Source: Mesorhizobium sp. STM 4661 (GTDB lineage Bacteria > Pseudomonadota > Alphaproteobacteria > Rhizobiales > Rhizobiaceae). Taken from it: a stretch of 64,000 nt of DNA. The translations under genes and the position numbers were made by a program. The stretch spans positions 1 to 64,000 of the forward strand of contig NZ_CAAF010000028.1 of the NCBI RefSeq assembly GCF_000359125.1, written 5' to 3'. Shown in pieces: positions 20,548 through 31,489 of the stretch (positions are counted from its first letter, which is position 1; each line of letters starts with the position of its first letter). The notes under the pieces are model-generated. The model was given only the letters and a program-made list of their open reading frames with translations. It did no database searches and was not told the origin of the DNA.

Positions 20548-20873
20548 TGAGCGACCGGTTGGAAGTGAGCACCCTCTATGTGGCGGCGACACGTCCCGCA
20601 CTGTTTCTGGGGGTGCCGCTGACGCTGGCCGGATTGCTGATGATGTTGGCTGGTCTCGTCATCATTGTCCTTCAAAACCCACTTTATGAAATCGTGCTCG
20701 TGCCACTCTGGTTCGGGGCACGGCTGGTGGTTGAGCGTGACTATAACGCCGCAAGCGTCGCGCTCCTCTATTTGCAGACGGCCGGCAGAAGCGTGGACGG
20801 GCCGGTCTGGGGTGGCGCGAGCGTCAGCGTCAATCCGATCAGAGTGCCGAAACGCGGAAGAGGAATGGTGTAA
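20547..20873 (+). CDS. virB3: VirB3 inner-membrane channel component
   Basis: A 108-residue protein with the VirB3 pattern: a short N-terminus (MSDRLEVSTLYVAATRPALF), hydrophobic helices at about 20-60, and a conserved cytoplasmic end. VirB3 works with VirB4 in the inner-membrane complex. The gene overlaps virB2 and virB4 by one base each, the usual tight virB order. Confidence 0.93.
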   Translation: MSDRLEVSTLYVAATRPALFLGVPLTLAGLLMMLAGLVIIVLQNPLYEIVLVPLWFGARLVVERDYNAASVALLYLQTAGRSVDGPVWGGASVSVNPIRVPKRGRGMV

Positions 20874-23242
20874 TGTTTGGCGCCAGTGGCCGGACCGAGA
20901 GATCTGGCGAGATCTATCTTCCGTATGTCGGTCATCTCAGCGATCAGGTTGTCCTGCTGGAAGACGGATCGATCATGGCCATGGCACACGTGAACGGCCT
21001 GCCCTTTGATTTGGAAGACGCAGAGATGCGCAATTCGCGCTGCCGCGCGTTCAACACTCTCTTGCGCAACATCGCGGATGACAATGTCACGCTATACGCT
21101 CATCTTGTACGAAACAACGATGTGCCGGAGCCGGCATCGCGCCAGTTTCAAAGTGCATTTGCTGGCAGTCTGAGCGAGGCCTATGAGCGCCATGTGCTGT
21201 CGGGCAAGCTCTTTCGCAACGATCACTTCCTCACTATCGTCGTGTCCCCCCGCACCGCAATCGGTAAGATCGGCTGGCGCATTGCCAAATCCCCCAGACG
21301 GAATGACAACGATCTGGCCACACAACTGCGAAGCCTGGAGGACCTCTGGCAGATCATTGCTGGCTCACTCGGCGGTTACGGTCTGCGCCGGTTGGGTATT
21401 CGCGAGAAAGGCAACGTGCTCTTCACGGAAATTGGTGAGGCGCTTCGGCTGATAATGACTTGCCGGTTTCTTCCGGTTCCGATGGTTACCGGCTCGCTTG
21501 GCGCCTCGATCTACACTGATCGGGTCATCTGCGGGAAGCGGGCGCTTGAGATTCGAAGACCCGGGGATAGCTCCGTGGGATCATTGTTTTCGTTCCGTGA
21601 ATATCCGGCGACGACGCGGCCAGGCATGCTAAATCCCTTACTGTCCGCCAACTTCCCGCTTGTCCTGAGCCAGAGCTTTTCCTTCCTCACTCGGCCACAA
21701 GCTCATGCGAAGCTTAGCCTTAAATCCAGCCAGATGACGAGCGCCGGCGACAAGGCTCTCACCCAGATCAATGAACTTGCCGAGGCAGAGGACGCACTGG
21801 CAAGCAACGAGTTCGTCATGGGTTCGCATCATCTGAGCCTGTGCGTCTATGGCGACAGCCTCAATAGCCTTGCCGATCGCGCAGCAAATGCGCGCGCAAG
21901 GCTGGCCGACACAGGCGCCGTTATCGTCCAAGAGGGTATCGGCATGGAGGCCGCGTACTGGTCCCAACTCCCGGGGAACAACAGGTGGCGCACGCGCCCC
22001 GGGGCGATCACCTCGTACAATTTTGCCGGGCTTGTCTCATTTGAGAACTTCCCCAGCGGTTCCAGCTCCGGCCACTGGGGCAAAGCTGTTGCGCGCTTTC
22101 GCACAAACGGTGGAACGTCTTTCGACTACATCCCCCATGAGAATGACGTCGGCATGACGGCGATATTCGGACCCGTCGGCAAAGGCAAGACGACGCTGAT
22201 GACCTTTATCCTCGCGATGCTTGAGCAAAGCGTGGTCGATCGCAATGGCGCCATCGTCTTTTTCGATAAAGACCGGGGTGGTGAACTGCTGGTGCGAGCC
22301 ACGGGAGGGACATACCTTGCGTTGCGCAGAGGCGCTCCGAGCGGCTTGGCCCCTCTGCGCGGACTGGACAACACCTCCGCCTCGTTGGATTTTCTGCGCG
22401 AATGGCTGATGGCCCTCATCGAGAGTGACGGCCGTGGTCCGATCTCGCCGGAGGAAAGCCGTCGACTGGAACGTGGCATTCTTCGTCAACTTTCGTTCGA
22501 ACCCGCCATGCGCTCACTTGCGGGCCTGCGCGAATTCCTGCTGCACAGCCCCTCGGAGGGCGCGGGAGCACGGCTGCAGCGGTGGTGTAGAGGGAATGCG
22601 CTTGGATGGGCCTTTGACGGCGATGAGGACGAAGTCAGGCTGGATGCCTCCATTACCGGCTTCGACATGACGCAGCTCCTGGAATTTGAGGAGGTCTGTG
22701 CGCCGGCCGCCGCATATCTTCTGCACCGCGTGGGCGCTGTTGTCGATGGCCGTCGGTTCGTCATGAGCTGCGACGAATTTCGCTTCTATCTGCTCAACCC
22801 GCAGTTCTCGGCTGTTATCGACAAGTTCCTGCTCACCGTCCGCAAGAACAACGGCATGTTGATACTCGCAACGCAGCAGCCTGAACACGTGCTTGAATCG
22901 CCCCTTGGAGCCAGTCTCGTTGCACAATGCATGACCAAGATCTTCTACCCATCACCGACGGCCGACCGGGCCGCGTATGTCGATGGCTTGAAGTGCACCA
23001 CGCAGGAGTTCGAGGCAATCCGCCAGGGAATGGCAATTGGCAGCCGCAAGTTTTTGCTCAAGCGCGAGAGCGGGAGTGTTGTTTGCGAATTCGATCTTGG
23101 CCAGATGCGCGAGTATGTAGCCGTACTCTCGGGGCGGGCCAACACCGTGCGCTTTGTCGACCAGCTTCGTGACCAGCACGGAGATGCCCCAAGCGGGTGG
23201 CTCGACAAGTTCATGACTCGTTACCACGAAATTCAAGACTGA
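20873..23242 (+). CDS. virB4: VirB4 secretion ATPase
   Basis: A 789-residue ATPase of the CagE/TrbE/VirB4 family that powers pilus building and transfer. Walker A is GPVGKGKTTLMTF near residue 430, and Walker B is RFVMSCDEFRFYL near residue 627. Length agrees with Agrobacterium VirB4. The start is coupled to the virB3 stop (TAATG). The frame is intact. Confidence 0.96.
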   Translation: MFGASGRTERSGEIYLPYVGHLSDQVVLLEDGSIMAMAHVNGLPFDLEDAEMRNSRCRAFNTLLRNIADDNVTLYAHLVRNNDVPEPASRQFQSAFAGSLSEAYERHVLSGKLFRNDHFLTIVVSPRTAIGKIGWRIAKSPRRNDNDLATQLRSLEDLWQIIAGSLGGYGLRRLGIREKGNVLFTEIGEALRLIMTCRFLPVPMVTGSLGASIYTDRVICGKRALEIRRPGDSSVGSLFSFREYPATTRPGMLNPLLSANFPLVLSQSFSFLTRPQAHAKLSLKSSQMTSAGDKALTQINELAEAEDALASNEFVMGSHHLSLCVYGDSLNSLADRAANARARLADTGAVIVQEGIGMEAAYWSQLPGNNRWRTRPGAITSYNFAGLVSFENFPSGSSSGHWGKAVARFRTNGGTSFDYIPHENDVGMTAIFGPVGKGKTTLMTFILAMLEQSVVDRNGAIVFFDKDRGGELLVRATGGTYLALRRGAPSGLAPLRGLDNTSASLDFLREWLMALIESDGRGPISPEESRRLERGILRQLSFEPAMRSLAGLREFLLHSPSEGAGARLQRWCRGNALGWAFDGDEDEVRLDASITGFDMTQLLEFEEVCAPAAAYLLHRVGAVVDGRRFVMSCDEFRFYLLNPQFSAVIDKFLLTVRKNNGMLILATQQPEHVLESPLGASLVAQCMTKIFYPSPTADRAAYVDGLKCTTQEFEAIRQGMAIGSRKFLLKRESGSVVCEFDLGQMREYVAVLSGRANTVRFVDQLRDQHGDAPSGWLDKFMTRYHEIQD

Positions 23243-23255
23243 CGGAGGAATATTC

Positions 23256-23930
23256 ATGAGATTTCCCACGCTTGCAGCAACGACGCTTGCCGCTTCCTTT
23301 CTGCTTAGCGGACAGGCCCGGGCGCAATTTGTCGTCATCGACCCGGCGGTAGTAACACAAGCGGGCTTAACAGCGGTTTCCACTGCGCAGATCCTGATAA
23401 AGTCAGCCCAGACGGTCGCTACGACGATGGAAATGGTGGAGATACTAAGGTCGTCATTCGGTGTCACGGGGCTGCTAAGTTCACTGAACCAAGGAAATCA
23501 CTACCCGTCGGGCAATCAGCTTGAGAGGCAGATGTTTGAGGGTCAGGCGCCAACTTCGATTAAAGCGCGTGCAATTGCGGACAACCCAAACCGGAAAGTC
23601 GACGGCACGGATTCAGAAGCGAAACTGTTACAGGGACAAATCGCTGGTGCCATCAATGCCGCAGCTCTTGCGGCCGACACTCTGGGCGTAATGGACAAGC
23701 GCCTTAAGGCCAACGACAACACGCTTGGTCAGCTTTCCCGCTCGGGAAATATTGTGCAGGCCACCGTCACCAACGGTCTGGTCCTCAAGCAGATTCATGA
23801 TGCGATTATCCAAAATGTCCAGGCCACGAGTCTGCTGACGATGGCCACTGCACAAGCGAGCCTTCACGCCGCAGAGGAGGCCGCGATGCAGCGTCGCGAA
23901 CGCCAGGACACCGCCAGAATGTTTGAGTAG
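23256..23930 (+). CDS. virB5: VirB5 minor pilin
   Basis: A 224-residue secreted protein with a signal peptide ending at AQA (residues 1-24, TTLAASFLLSGQARAQ), and a long alpha-helical body as in VirB5/TraC proteins. VirB5 sits at the pilus tip and helps host contact. A GGAGGAATATTC ribosome site precedes the ATG. VirB5 is one of the more variable virB proteins, so identification also rests on its position between virB4 and virB6. Confidence 0.88.
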   Translation: MRFPTLAATTLAASFLLSGQARAQFVVIDPAVVTQAGLTAVSTAQILIKSAQTVATTMEMVEILRSSFGVTGLLSSLNQGNHYPSGNQLERQMFEGQAPTSIKARAIADNPNRKVDGTDSEAKLLQGQIAGAINAAALAADTLGVMDKRLKANDNTLGQLSRSGNIVQATVTNGLVLKQIHDAIIQNVQATSLLTMATAQASLHAAEEAAMQRRERQDTARMFE

Positions 23931-23987
23931 CGACGCTTAGTTCATCCGGCTCATCTGCGCTGATCAGGGGCAAATAAGGTTCACGCA

Positions 23988-24875
23988 ATGGTTTTCAGAA
24001 TTCCTGCGCCATTCACGGCCATACACGCGATCTTTCATGGGGCCTTTACGGTGGGGCTGCACAAAGTGATTGGAAACGTCCAAGAGGCGGTCAGTGCGCC
24101 TCTGGTTGCGTGCGTCACGCTCTGGATCATAATCCAAGGCTTTCTGGTCATGCGCGGTCAAGTCGACGCGCGCGGAGGTATCTCGCGCGTAGTCACGGTA
24201 TCGATTGTCGTCGCCCTCATCCTAGGGCAGGCCAACTATCAGCTGTACATTGAATCGGTCTTCGACGAAACGATTCCAAAGCTTGCCCACCAGATCAGCG
24301 GAAGCACCTTGCCCTTCATCGGTATCCCCCAGAAGCTCGACGTAATGTTCGCTGCAAGTCAGAGTGCCTTTCAGCGGATTGCTTCCGAAATTGGGCCAAT
24401 GAATCAGCAGGACATACTTGCCTTCCAGGGAGCGCAATGGATTTTGTACGGCTCGCTCTGGACAGCGTTCGAGATCTATGATGCCGTTGGAATTCTGACG
24501 AAGGTGCTCCTGGCGATCGGCCCCCTCGTTCTTGTAGGCTATCTTTTTGATCACACTCGAGACATGGCTACCAGATGGATCGGCCAACTGCTCTCATACG
24601 GGCTGCTGCTTGTCCTCCTCAACATCGTTGCAACGATAGTTATCGCGGCCGAATCAGTCGCGCTGGGAGTCATGCTTGCGGTGATCAAATACAAGGGTAC
24701 GACAGCAGCCAAGATCATCGGGCTTTACGAGCTCGATATGCTTTTCCTAGCTGGAGACGCCCTGATCGTCGCGCTTCCGACGATCGCCAGCAGCATAGCC
24801 GGCGGTTCTTGGGCAGGTGCGAACCAATCTCTTAGCAGCCTCAATCGCCGCATTGCCAAAACGGCAGGTGGTTAA
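23988..24875 (+). CDS. virB6: VirB6 polytopic inner-membrane channel protein
   Basis: A 295-residue protein with at least five hydrophobic segments, for example VSAPLVACVTLWIIIQGFLV, VLLAIGPLVLVGYLF and LLSYGLLLVLLNIVATIVIA, plus the TrbL/VirB6-type amphipathic loop in the middle. It forms part of the substrate path across the inner membrane. It lies in the usual place between virB5 and virB7. Confidence 0.92.
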   Translation: MVFRIPAPFTAIHAIFHGAFTVGLHKVIGNVQEAVSAPLVACVTLWIIIQGFLVMRGQVDARGGISRVVTVSIVVALILGQANYQLYIESVFDETIPKLAHQISGSTLPFIGIPQKLDVMFAASQSAFQRIASEIGPMNQQDILAFQGAQWILYGSLWTAFEIYDAVGILTKVLLAIGPLVLVGYLFDHTRDMATRWIGQLLSYGLLLVLLNIVATIVIAAESVALGVMLAVIKYKGTTAAKIIGLYELDMLFLAGDALIVALPTIASSIAGGSWAGANQSLSSLNRRIAKTAGG

Positions 24876-24901
24876 TCAATCGACAAGCGCGGTACCTCAA
24901 C

Positions 24902-25060
24902 ATGAAATACTATCTACTTTTGTCAATACTGGCTTTGGCGGCCTGCAAGACAACCGATAAGCTTGCCACCTGCACGGGTTCGCCTTTCCAACTGAACGTG
25001 GGACAATGGGAAACCTCCCCTGAAGATCTTGAAGTCGAATGTGCGAAAGAGCCCAAGTGA
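24902..25060 (+). CDS. virB7: VirB7 lipoprotein
   Basis: A 52-residue lipoprotein. The signal ends in the lipobox LALAAC, so Cys15 is the acylated residue. Cys24 (LATCTG) would be the one that forms a disulphide with VirB9, as known for VirB7. The stop overlaps a GTG that starts virB8 (GTGA). Its short length makes it easy to miss, but lipobox, position and length all fit. Confidence 0.9.
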   Translation: MKYYLLLSILALAACKTTDKLATCTGSPFQLNVGQWETSPEDLEVECAKEPK

Positions 25061-25770
25061 AATTTCCTGAACATGCCCTTCTGGTGGAGAGAGAAACGCT
25101 AGCCGCCCACTATAAGAAGGTGGAAGCGTTTCAAACTTCACGAGCGAAGTCTGCGCGGCGCCTGTCAAAGGCCCTCATAGCCTTTGCGGCAGCGGCGGTC
25201 CTAGGAAATGTTGCGCAGGCATTTACCATCGCTGCCATGGTCCCGTTGGCCAAGCTCGTACCTGTGTTCCTCTGGGTACGCCCGGATGGAACAGTTGACA
25301 GCGAAGTGTCAGTCTCTCGACTGCCGGCAACCCAAGAGCGAGCCGTCATAAATGCTTCGCTGTGGGAATATGTACGCCTGCGCGAGAGCTACACAGCCGA
25401 TTCCGCCCAATACGGCTATGACCTCGTATCCAGTTTCAGCGCACCGGCTGTGCGGCAGCAATATCAAGAGTTCTTCAATTATCCGAATCCCACCTCGCCG
25501 CAAGTCACAGTCGGCAAGCTCGGCAAGCTCGAAGTCGGGCATATTTCCTCAAACGACATCAGTCCGGACGTTCAACAGATCCGATACAAACGCACCCTTT
25601 CCATCGATGGGCAGATGCCGTTGGTGACCACCTGGACAGCAACCATCCGCTACGAGCGCCTGACAGATCTGCCTGCCCAATCAAGGCTCACCAATCCGGG
25701 AGGTCTACTCGTCACTTCCTATCAAACCTCGGAAGATAGCGTGTCGAACCTGGGTGACGTGCAGCCATGA
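25057..25770 (+). CDS. virB8: VirB8 periplasmic assembly factor
   Basis: About 237 residues: a short cytoplasmic N-terminus, one membrane helix (ALIAFAAAAVLGNVAQAFTI) and a periplasmic VirB8/NTF2-like domain. The text WEYVRLRESY, FFNYPNPTSPQV and LTNPGGLLVTSYQTSED closely follows Agrobacterium VirB8. The GTG at 25057 overlaps the virB7 stop; an in-frame ATG at 25039 inside virB7 is the alternative. The end overlaps the virB9 start. Confidence 0.93.
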   Translation: MKFPEHALLVERETLAAHYKKVEAFQTSRAKSARRLSKALIAFAAAAVLGNVAQAFTIAAMVPLAKLVPVFLWVRPDGTVDSEVSVSRLPATQERAVINASLWEYVRLRESYTADSAQYGYDLVSSFSAPAVRQQYQEFFNYPNPTSPQVTVGKLGKLEVGHISSNDISPDVQQIRYKRTLSIDGQMPLVTTWTATIRYERLTDLPAQSRLTNPGGLLVTSYQTSEDSVSNLGDVQP

Positions 25771-26648
25771 CAAAAAGAGCGTTTCTCGCACTGGCCTGTT
25801 CACTACTCTTAACGCTGGAGGCTTCCGCGGAAGACACCCCGCTTGCCGGCAAGCATGATGCGCGGATGCGCTACTTGGCTTACCGTCCCGACGAAGTGGT
25901 GCGCCTGTCGACCGCGGTGGGGGCAACGCTGGTCGTCACATTCGCGGCCAACGAGACCGTTGCAGCCGTGGCCGTTTCCAATAGCAAAGACCTGGCTGCG
26001 CTCCCACGCGCCAACTACCTGTTCTTCAAGGCCAGCCGGATCCTGCCGCCGCAGCCGGTCGTCGTTCTGGCCGACAGTGAGTCCGGTACCCGCAGATATG
26101 TCTTCAGCATTTCAACGAGAGCGATGCCAAAATTAGATGAGCAGCAACCTGACTTATACTACAGTGTGCAGTTCACCTATCCCGGTGATGAGGCCGCTGC
26201 TTTGAGACAGGCAGCAGAAAAGCGCTCGATTCTTGGTCAGGCCCGGGCAAAGGTGCTGCAGGAACAGAGGGTTCAGGATTTGTTGAATCGGCCCGGTACA
26301 ACTGCCAGTTCCGACGAAAGCAATTTTCACTACGTCGCAAAGGGCGATCGATCGCTGGCCCCGCTGCAGGTTTTCGACAATGGCTTTACCACCGTATTTG
26401 GCTTCGCAAGCAATTCCCGTATACCCTCCCTCTACATTATCAATCCCGACGGCAAGGAAGCCGCTGCCAACTTCACAGTCAAAGGCGACTATGTTGAAGT
26501 ATCCGCAGTCGCCCGGGAATGGCGTCTGAGAGATGGCAATACGGTATTGTCGATTTTCAACAGGGCATATGATCCTGTTGGACGAGCGCCGGGGACCGGT
26601 ACAGTGAGACCCGACGTGTGGCGCGTTTTGAAAGGCTCGGGCCGATGA
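25767..26648 (+). CDS. virB9: VirB9 outer-membrane core component
   Basis: A 293-residue periplasmic protein with signal peptide ([17 protein letters not shown]). An N-terminal VirB9/CagX domain ([20 protein letters not shown]) and a C-terminal domain ([20 protein letters not shown]) frame a middle linker. With VirB7 and VirB10 it forms the outer-membrane core ring. ATG overlaps the virB8 stop (ATGA), and the end overlaps virB10. Confidence 0.94.
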   Translation: MTKRAFLALACSLLLTLEASAEDTPLAGKHDARMRYLAYRPDEVVRLSTAVGATLVVTFAANETVAAVAVSNSKDLAALPRANYLFFKASRILPPQPVVVLADSESGTRRYVFSISTRAMPKLDEQQPDLYYSVQFTYPGDEAAALRQAAEKRSILGQARAKVLQEQRVQDLLNRPGTTASSDESNFHYVAKGDRSLAPLQVFDNGFTTVFGFASNSRIPSLYIINPDGKEAAANFTVKGDYVEVSAVAREWRLRDGNTVLSIFNRAYDPVGRAPGTGTVRPDVWRVLKGSGR

Positions 26649-27784
26649 ATGAAACCGGCCCACAGTCGGGACACGATGTAAATGCATCCGCATCGTTGGT
26701 CTCGGAGCCGGCCCGCCGGCATGTTTCGGGATCACAGAAATTGGCCGTCGCCGGTCTTGTTCTCATCTCATCTCTGTCGCTCATCTGGCTCGGAAGTCGT
26801 CCCAGCACACAAGACGAACCATCTCAGCCAAACCCGCCAATTTCCCCGAACGCCGAGCCGTTCCGCCCCGTGCCTATTGAGCTTGCTCCCGAACCTCCAG
26901 CACCTGCAAAGGCGGCGCAGGCGGCAGATCCTGCGCCATCCACGCCGCAACCCGCGGCAGCTGAACCGCCGCCCGAGGAGTCACCAATTTTCGCCTACAG
27001 CAGCAGCAGTCAAAAGCCCGTCGTGGCTCAGCGGAGCGAAGACGACCACAAGGATGCTCCCGCGACCGCGGATGAGATTTCGATCGGTGGCGACCTGTCG
27101 GGCCGATTGAAGCCAGACATACAGGAGCCGAGCCGGGCCACACTTTTGCCGCACCCTGATCTCGTGATTACTCAGGGAACGATCATTCCTTGCCTTTTGC
27201 AAACGGCAGTCGACACAAATTTACCCGGTTATGTGAAGTGCGTCTTACCTAAAGACGTCCGCGGCGCCACCAACAATGTCGTGCTCTTGGATCGTGGGAC
27301 GACCGTGATTGGCGAGATCCAGCATGGTCTCGAACAGGGGGATGCGCGTGTCTTCGTGCTGTGGACGCGCATCGAAACACCTGACCATGCCCTCGTTTCG
27401 ATAGCATCGCCGGGCGCTGACGAGCTCGGCCGCTCCGGAGTGCCTGGCACGGTGGATAATCACTTCCGGGAACGCTTTGGCGGAGCAATGCTGATGAGCG
27501 TCCTTCAAGGCGCGTTCCAGGCGGCCGGTCAATACGCGGCGAGCTCTGGCGGAGGAAGCGGCATCAACAGCTTCCAGAGCAATGGCGGACAAGCCGTCGA
27601 GACGACACTGAGAGCGACGGTCAACATCCCGCCAACCCTGAAGAAAAACCAGGGAGATGCTGTATCCATCTTTGTGGCTCGCGACCTCGATTTCTCGGAT
27701 GTATACGGTCTCACGGCAACCGTCGTGGCGCCAGCCCCCCAACATCGCCAACGCCGGAGAGACAACAATGCGATCGGAGGCTGA
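26645..27784 (+). CDS. virB10: VirB10 energy-sensing core protein
   Basis: A 379-residue protein with a cytoplasmic N-terminus, one membrane helix ([18 protein letters not shown]), a long Pro-rich periplasmic stretch at about 60-140, and the TrbI/VirB10 beta-barrel domain. Motifs are [30 protein letters not shown] and the C-terminal [20 protein letters not shown]. VirB10 spans both membranes and gates the channel. ATG at 26645 overlaps the virB9 stop. virB11 begins inside its last codons. Confidence 0.94.
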   Translation: MNETGPQSGHDVNASASLVSEPARRHVSGSQKLAVAGLVLISSLSLIWLGSRPSTQDEPSQPNPPISPNAEPFRPVPIELAPEPPAPAKAAQAADPAPSTPQPAAAEPPPEESPIFAYSSSSQKPVVAQRSEDDHKDAPATADEISIGGDLSGRLKPDIQEPSRATLLPHPDLVITQGTIIPCLLQTAVDTNLPGYVKCVLPKDVRGATNNVVLLDRGTTVIGEIQHGLEQGDARVFVLWTRIETPDHALVSIASPGADELGRSGVPGTVDNHFRERFGGAMLMSVLQGAFQAAGQYAASSGGGSGINSFQSNGGQAVETTLRATVNIPPTLKKNQGDAVSIFVARDLDFSDVYGLTATVVAPAPQHRQRRRDNNAIGG

Positions 27785-28808
27785 CCCTCAATTGCGTTTG
27801 CTTCTCGACCCCGTTCTGAAATGGCTTGAGGAGCCGAGGACCGAAGAGGTCGCTATCAACCGGCCTGGGGAAGCGTTTGTGCGACAAGCCGGCGTCTTCA
27901 CGAAACATCCGCTACCACTAGGTTATAACGATCTGGAGGACATCGCGATTCTCGCTGGAGCGCTGCGCAAGCAAGATGTCGGACCGCAAAGCCCCCTCTG
28001 TGCGACTGAGCTGCCGAACGGGGAGCGGCTGCAGATCTGTTTGCCGCCCGCTGTTCCCTCAGGAACAGTAAGCCTGACGATACGGCGTCCTTCAAGTCGT
28101 GTGACCGAACTGAAGGAAGTTTCTTCTCGCTACGAATACTCACGCTGGAATCAATGGCGGTCACGAAAACAGCGCCAAGAGCGGCAGGACCAAACTATTC
28201 TTCAGCAATACGACGATGGTGACTTGGAGAAGTTTTTGCAAGCGTGTGTTTCGGGACGGCTCACGATGCTGCTTTGCGGACCTACTGGAAGCGGCAAAAC
28301 GACAATGAGCAAGACTTTGATCAACGCTATACCCCCGCAAGAGAGACTGATAAGTATCGAGGACACGCTGGAGCTTGTAATCCCGCACGAGAACCATGTC
28401 CGGTTACTCTATCCGAAGGACCGAGCCGGCGTAGGTGCGGTGACAGCCGAGCAACTGCTGCAAGCGAGCTTGCGCATGCGCCCTGACCGAATATTGCTCG
28501 GCGAGATGCGCGATGATGCTGCATGGGCCTACCTTAGCGAAGTCGTCTCCGGCCATGCGGGATCAATATCAACGATCCATGGGGCTGATCCGGTCCAGGG
28601 CTTCAAAAAGCTCTTTTCCCTCGTCAAGAGCAGCCCGCAAGGAGCCGCTGTGGAAGATCGAACGCTTCTTGACATGCTGTCGGCTGCCGTTGACGTCATT
28701 GTGCCGTTCCACACCCAAGGTGACCTGTACGAGGTGGGAGAGGTATGGCTCGCCGCCGATGCCCGGCGACGGGGAGAGACAGTAGCCGACCTCCTTAACA
28801 AGCACTAA
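27768..28808 (+). CDS. virB11: VirB11 hexameric secretion ATPase
   Basis: A 346-residue ATPase of the GspE/VirB11 family. Walker A is [12 protein letters not shown] near residue 170, the Asp box is [12 protein letters not shown], Walker B region [16 protein letters not shown] and the His box [11 protein letters not shown]. The ATG at 27768 lies in the end of virB10 with GGAGAGA before it. The protein works at the inner face of the channel with VirD4 and VirB4. It is the last gene of the virB operon. Confidence 0.95.
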   Translation: MRSEADPQLRLLLDPVLKWLEEPRTEEVAINRPGEAFVRQAGVFTKHPLPLGYNDLEDIAILAGALRKQDVGPQSPLCATELPNGERLQICLPPAVPSGTVSLTIRRPSSRVTELKEVSSRYEYSRWNQWRSRKQRQERQDQTILQQYDDGDLEKFLQACVSGRLTMLLCGPTGSGKTTMSKTLINAIPPQERLISIEDTLELVIPHENHVRLLYPKDRAGVGAVTAEQLLQASLRMRPDRILLGEMRDDAAWAYLSEVVSGHAGSISTIHGADPVQGFKKLFSLVKSSPQGAAVEDRTLLDMLSAAVDVIVPFHTQGDLYEVGEVWLAADARRRGETVADLLNKH

Positions 28809-28930
28809 GGCTAGAACAACGTCTCGGGATCGATAAGTCCATTGTGATGCGACGCGTCGTTTTGTTCTGCTTCGATGTCTTTTGCCAGGCCTTCTCACAT
28901 TACTTGCATAGAATGAGCGAGTCGGCGGCA

Positions 28931-31489
28931 TCACGCCATCATCATTATACGTATCGCATGCTCTATTGTCCTGGACGAGACCGGTCTCGCTAGCCGAAGG
29001 ACGAAGGCCTGATTGTCAGATGTGACCGGAATGGGGTCGATGTCACCGATGACTATGAAAGGCACCGTCATGATGGCCGGGCATACGGACTCTGCCCGTC
29101 CTCGCTCGAGGAAAGCCGTCTTCGCCAAAATCAGCAGGTCAGCTGCCTTCCCGCTCTCGATCCAGCCGCAAAGACTTTCGAAGGTCGCGAAGCCGATCGG
29201 CTCATAACCCAGCGCGGCGATATTGTCCTTGTGAATCTCCAACTCTGCTGGATCGGGCTCCACGACTGCAATGATTCCGCCGTTGGCCGGTGATCCGTTG
29301 TATGGGCCGAAAGTGACGTCAGCGCTGACTGGCTCCTCCTCGGAGGCTGGCAAGTAGATATCAAAGCGCGTACCTCGGCCAACAACCGAGGTGACGTCTA
29401 GGCATCCTGCGAGCGCGCTCACGTGCCTGTCAACCGCAGCAAGACCCAGCCCGGTCCCGCCGACGAGAGAGCGCGTGGTAAAAAAGGGCTCAAAGACATG
29501 CGGAAGTATCGAATTTGCGATTCCTGGGCCATCGTCGCTGATGGAGAGGAGGACGTAATCTCCAGGTCTCAAGGTGCCCTGAGCCAGCGGCTTGGTTTGG
29601 CACACCTGGGCGCGAGAAACGCTAACCTCGACGCGGCCCTCGTTCAAGACAGCCTCCGACGCGTTCTTGCACAGATTCATGAGGATCTGCTGCATCTCGG
29701 TTGGGCTGCCCTCGACCACCGTTTGCCACTCGTTGATCTTGAAGTTCAACTGAACACCCGCACGAACTGTAACCCGCAGCAATGGCGCAAGATCCATGAC
29801 AATTTCGGAGACGTTGAACGGCAATGCAACGCGCTTGCGGTTTCGGCTGAGTGACAAGATCTGGTCAACGATCAGCTTGGCGCGGTGTCCAGCTAAGATG
29901 ATTTGGTCGATGTGGTTCCGTATTCTGGAGGGGCGACGCACCAGACCTTGGGCAATTTCTGAATATCCGATTATTGCGCCTAAAATATTGTTGAACTCAT
30001 GTGTGGCGCCGCTTGCGATCGTGCCGACGGTCCTCAGCCTTTCCACCTGCTCCCATCGACTCACCAGAAGGTCGCGTTCGGCATTTACACGTTGCATTTC
30101 AAGATGGTTGCTCAAACGCCCAATGGCACTGGCAAGAACCCACAGGTCGCCTGCTGAGGGGAGTGAGCGATCTCGTTCAAAAACAAGGATGCAAACCACA
30201 GCCTGCTGATCGGAGGCCCTGCAAGCAACAATTTGACAAACACCGGAAGTGTCTAGGGCGGTGCGAACCATTTCCGCCGCCGGAACGACGCGAAACACTG
30301 GCCGTCCGGCGCGGACAAGTGAAACGACTTCATCAAGAAGCGCGACGTTCCAGACACGCATGCACGTGTTCGTCACAAAGCACTCGGTATGCCTGCTGAG
30401 ACTCGGATCCACCTGAGCAAGCGCGCATTGATCCGCGTCGAAAGCGCGTTGAACAAGTCTAAGCGCTGCTTCGGTTGAAAAGCGCGGCGACGCGTTCTTT
30501 GCTTTACTTTCGTTGAAGCGAGCTTCGATCTCACGCATTGCCTCTTCAAGCTCCAGCCGCCTTTCCAACCGGTTCGTCCGCACATGCAGCCTGAAGGCCC
30601 GAATGATCGCAAACAAGCAGAGGCATATGGACACCGAGCCAAAGAAAAGTCGTGTGCGCTGCGCTTGCGCGCTGGCCAAGCTGTAGTCTTTCAGATATTC
30701 GCGCTCCAGTTCGGCGGCCTTGGCGAACGTGTTAAAGGATGCGATCCGATCGGCTGCGCGGTCCACTCTCGACAACGCGGACAGGATAGCGCGGCCGTTG
30801 CGGACAACATCGTGGGTGGCTTGGTCCTGGCTCGGAGGAAGTCGGCTGAGAGACTGATCGATCTGTGATGCGAGGCTGAATCCCGGTCTGGCCGAAAACT
30901 GAAGGATCAAATTGGAGAGTTCAAGCCTGTTGGACGGCGCCCCCTCAAGGCGATTAACCGAGCGAGCAAACCGCACGAGAGAGCTTTGCAGAAGCTCATT
31001 TTGCGCAGCCGCTGCCGAGATGGCAGCCTCTTTGTTCTCGACGGACTTTTTGAGCTGTGCAAGCAACCTGGAGTGCGCTCCGGAGCTCTCATCGGGCGAA
31101 ATCTCGGCAAGGCGTTGCAAGTTTGTAACGTTCCTTTGCAATGCTTGGAGGGTAGAATCAACGGGGCGGAAGTCCAATACCATGTTGGTTCGAGCGCGGG
31201 CGACATCGCGCTGGAGCAATGCGTAGTTGATCTGAATCGTTCGCAGTTCACTTAGGACCGCCTCGTCGACCTGTGGGTCCTGCCTCTGTATCCCGAACAA
31301 GAGCGCAAACGAGGCCGCCAGGGCGATTACAAAAACGTTGTCGGTACTGAGCCTTTTTTCACAACGAAACGGCGTTTGATGCGCGGTGCGCGCCTTGCGA
31401 AAGTCTGATCTGAATTCTAGCTCCTCATTGCTTCGGTGTGCGGCCGGATGCTGCTGGAACAGGAAAACCATGTGTACCTCTCCCCTCAT
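28931..31489 (-). CDS. virA: VirA hybrid histidine kinase with degenerate receiver
   Basis: An 852-residue membrane sensor kinase. Two membrane helices (near residues 52-67 and 280-300) bracket a periplasmic domain; a GAF-like linker follows. The phospho-accepting His is in [18 protein letters not shown] near residue 498, with N and G boxes [26 protein letters not shown] and [13 protein letters not shown] as in Agrobacterium VirA. The C-terminal receiver is kept ([13 protein letters not shown]), but the usual phospho-Asp position is Ala ([11 protein letters not shown]) and the conserved Lys is Arg (RLARPVSS). It probably phosphorylates VirG. Another possible start is at 31471. A nod box lies 772 bases upstream at 32261-32307, so flavonoid control is likely. 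Confidence 0.93.
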   Translation of the reverse strand: MRGEVHMVFLFQQHPAAHRSNEELEFRSDFRKARTAHQTPFRCEKRLSTDNVFVIALAASFALLFGIQRQDPQVDEAVLSELRTIQINYALLQRDVARARTNMVLDFRPVDSTLQALQRNVTNLQRLAEISPDESSGAHSRLLAQLKKSVENKEAAISAAAAQNELLQSSLVRFARSVNRLEGAPSNRLELSNLILQFSARPGFSLASQIDQSLSRLPPSQDQATHDVVRNGRAILSALSRVDRAADRIASFNTFAKAAELEREYLKDYSLASAQAQRTRLFFGSVSICLCLFAIIRAFRLHVRTNRLERRLELEEAMREIEARFNESKAKNASPRFSTEAALRLVQRAFDADQCALAQVDPSLSRHTECFVTNTCMRVWNVALLDEVVSLVRAGRPVFRVVPAAEMVRTALDTSGVCQIVACRASDQQAVVCILVFERDRSLPSAGDLWVLASAIGRLSNHLEMQRVNAERDLLVSRWEQVERLRTVGTIASGATHEFNNILGAIIGYSEIAQGLVRRPSRIRNHIDQIILAGHRAKLIVDQILSLSRNRKRVALPFNVSEIVMDLAPLLRVTVRAGVQLNFKINEWQTVVEGSPTEMQQILMNLCKNASEAVLNEGRVEVSVSRAQVCQTKPLAQGTLRPGDYVLLSISDDGPGIANSILPHVFEPFFTTRSLVGGTGLGLAAVDRHVSALAGCLDVTSVVGRGTRFDIYLPASEEEPVSADVTFGPYNGSPANGGIIAVVEPDPAELEIHKDNIAALGYEPIGFATFESLCGWIESGKAADLLILAKTAFLERGRAESVCPAIMTVPFIVIGDIDPIPVTSDNQAFVLRLARPVSSRTIEHAIRIMMMA

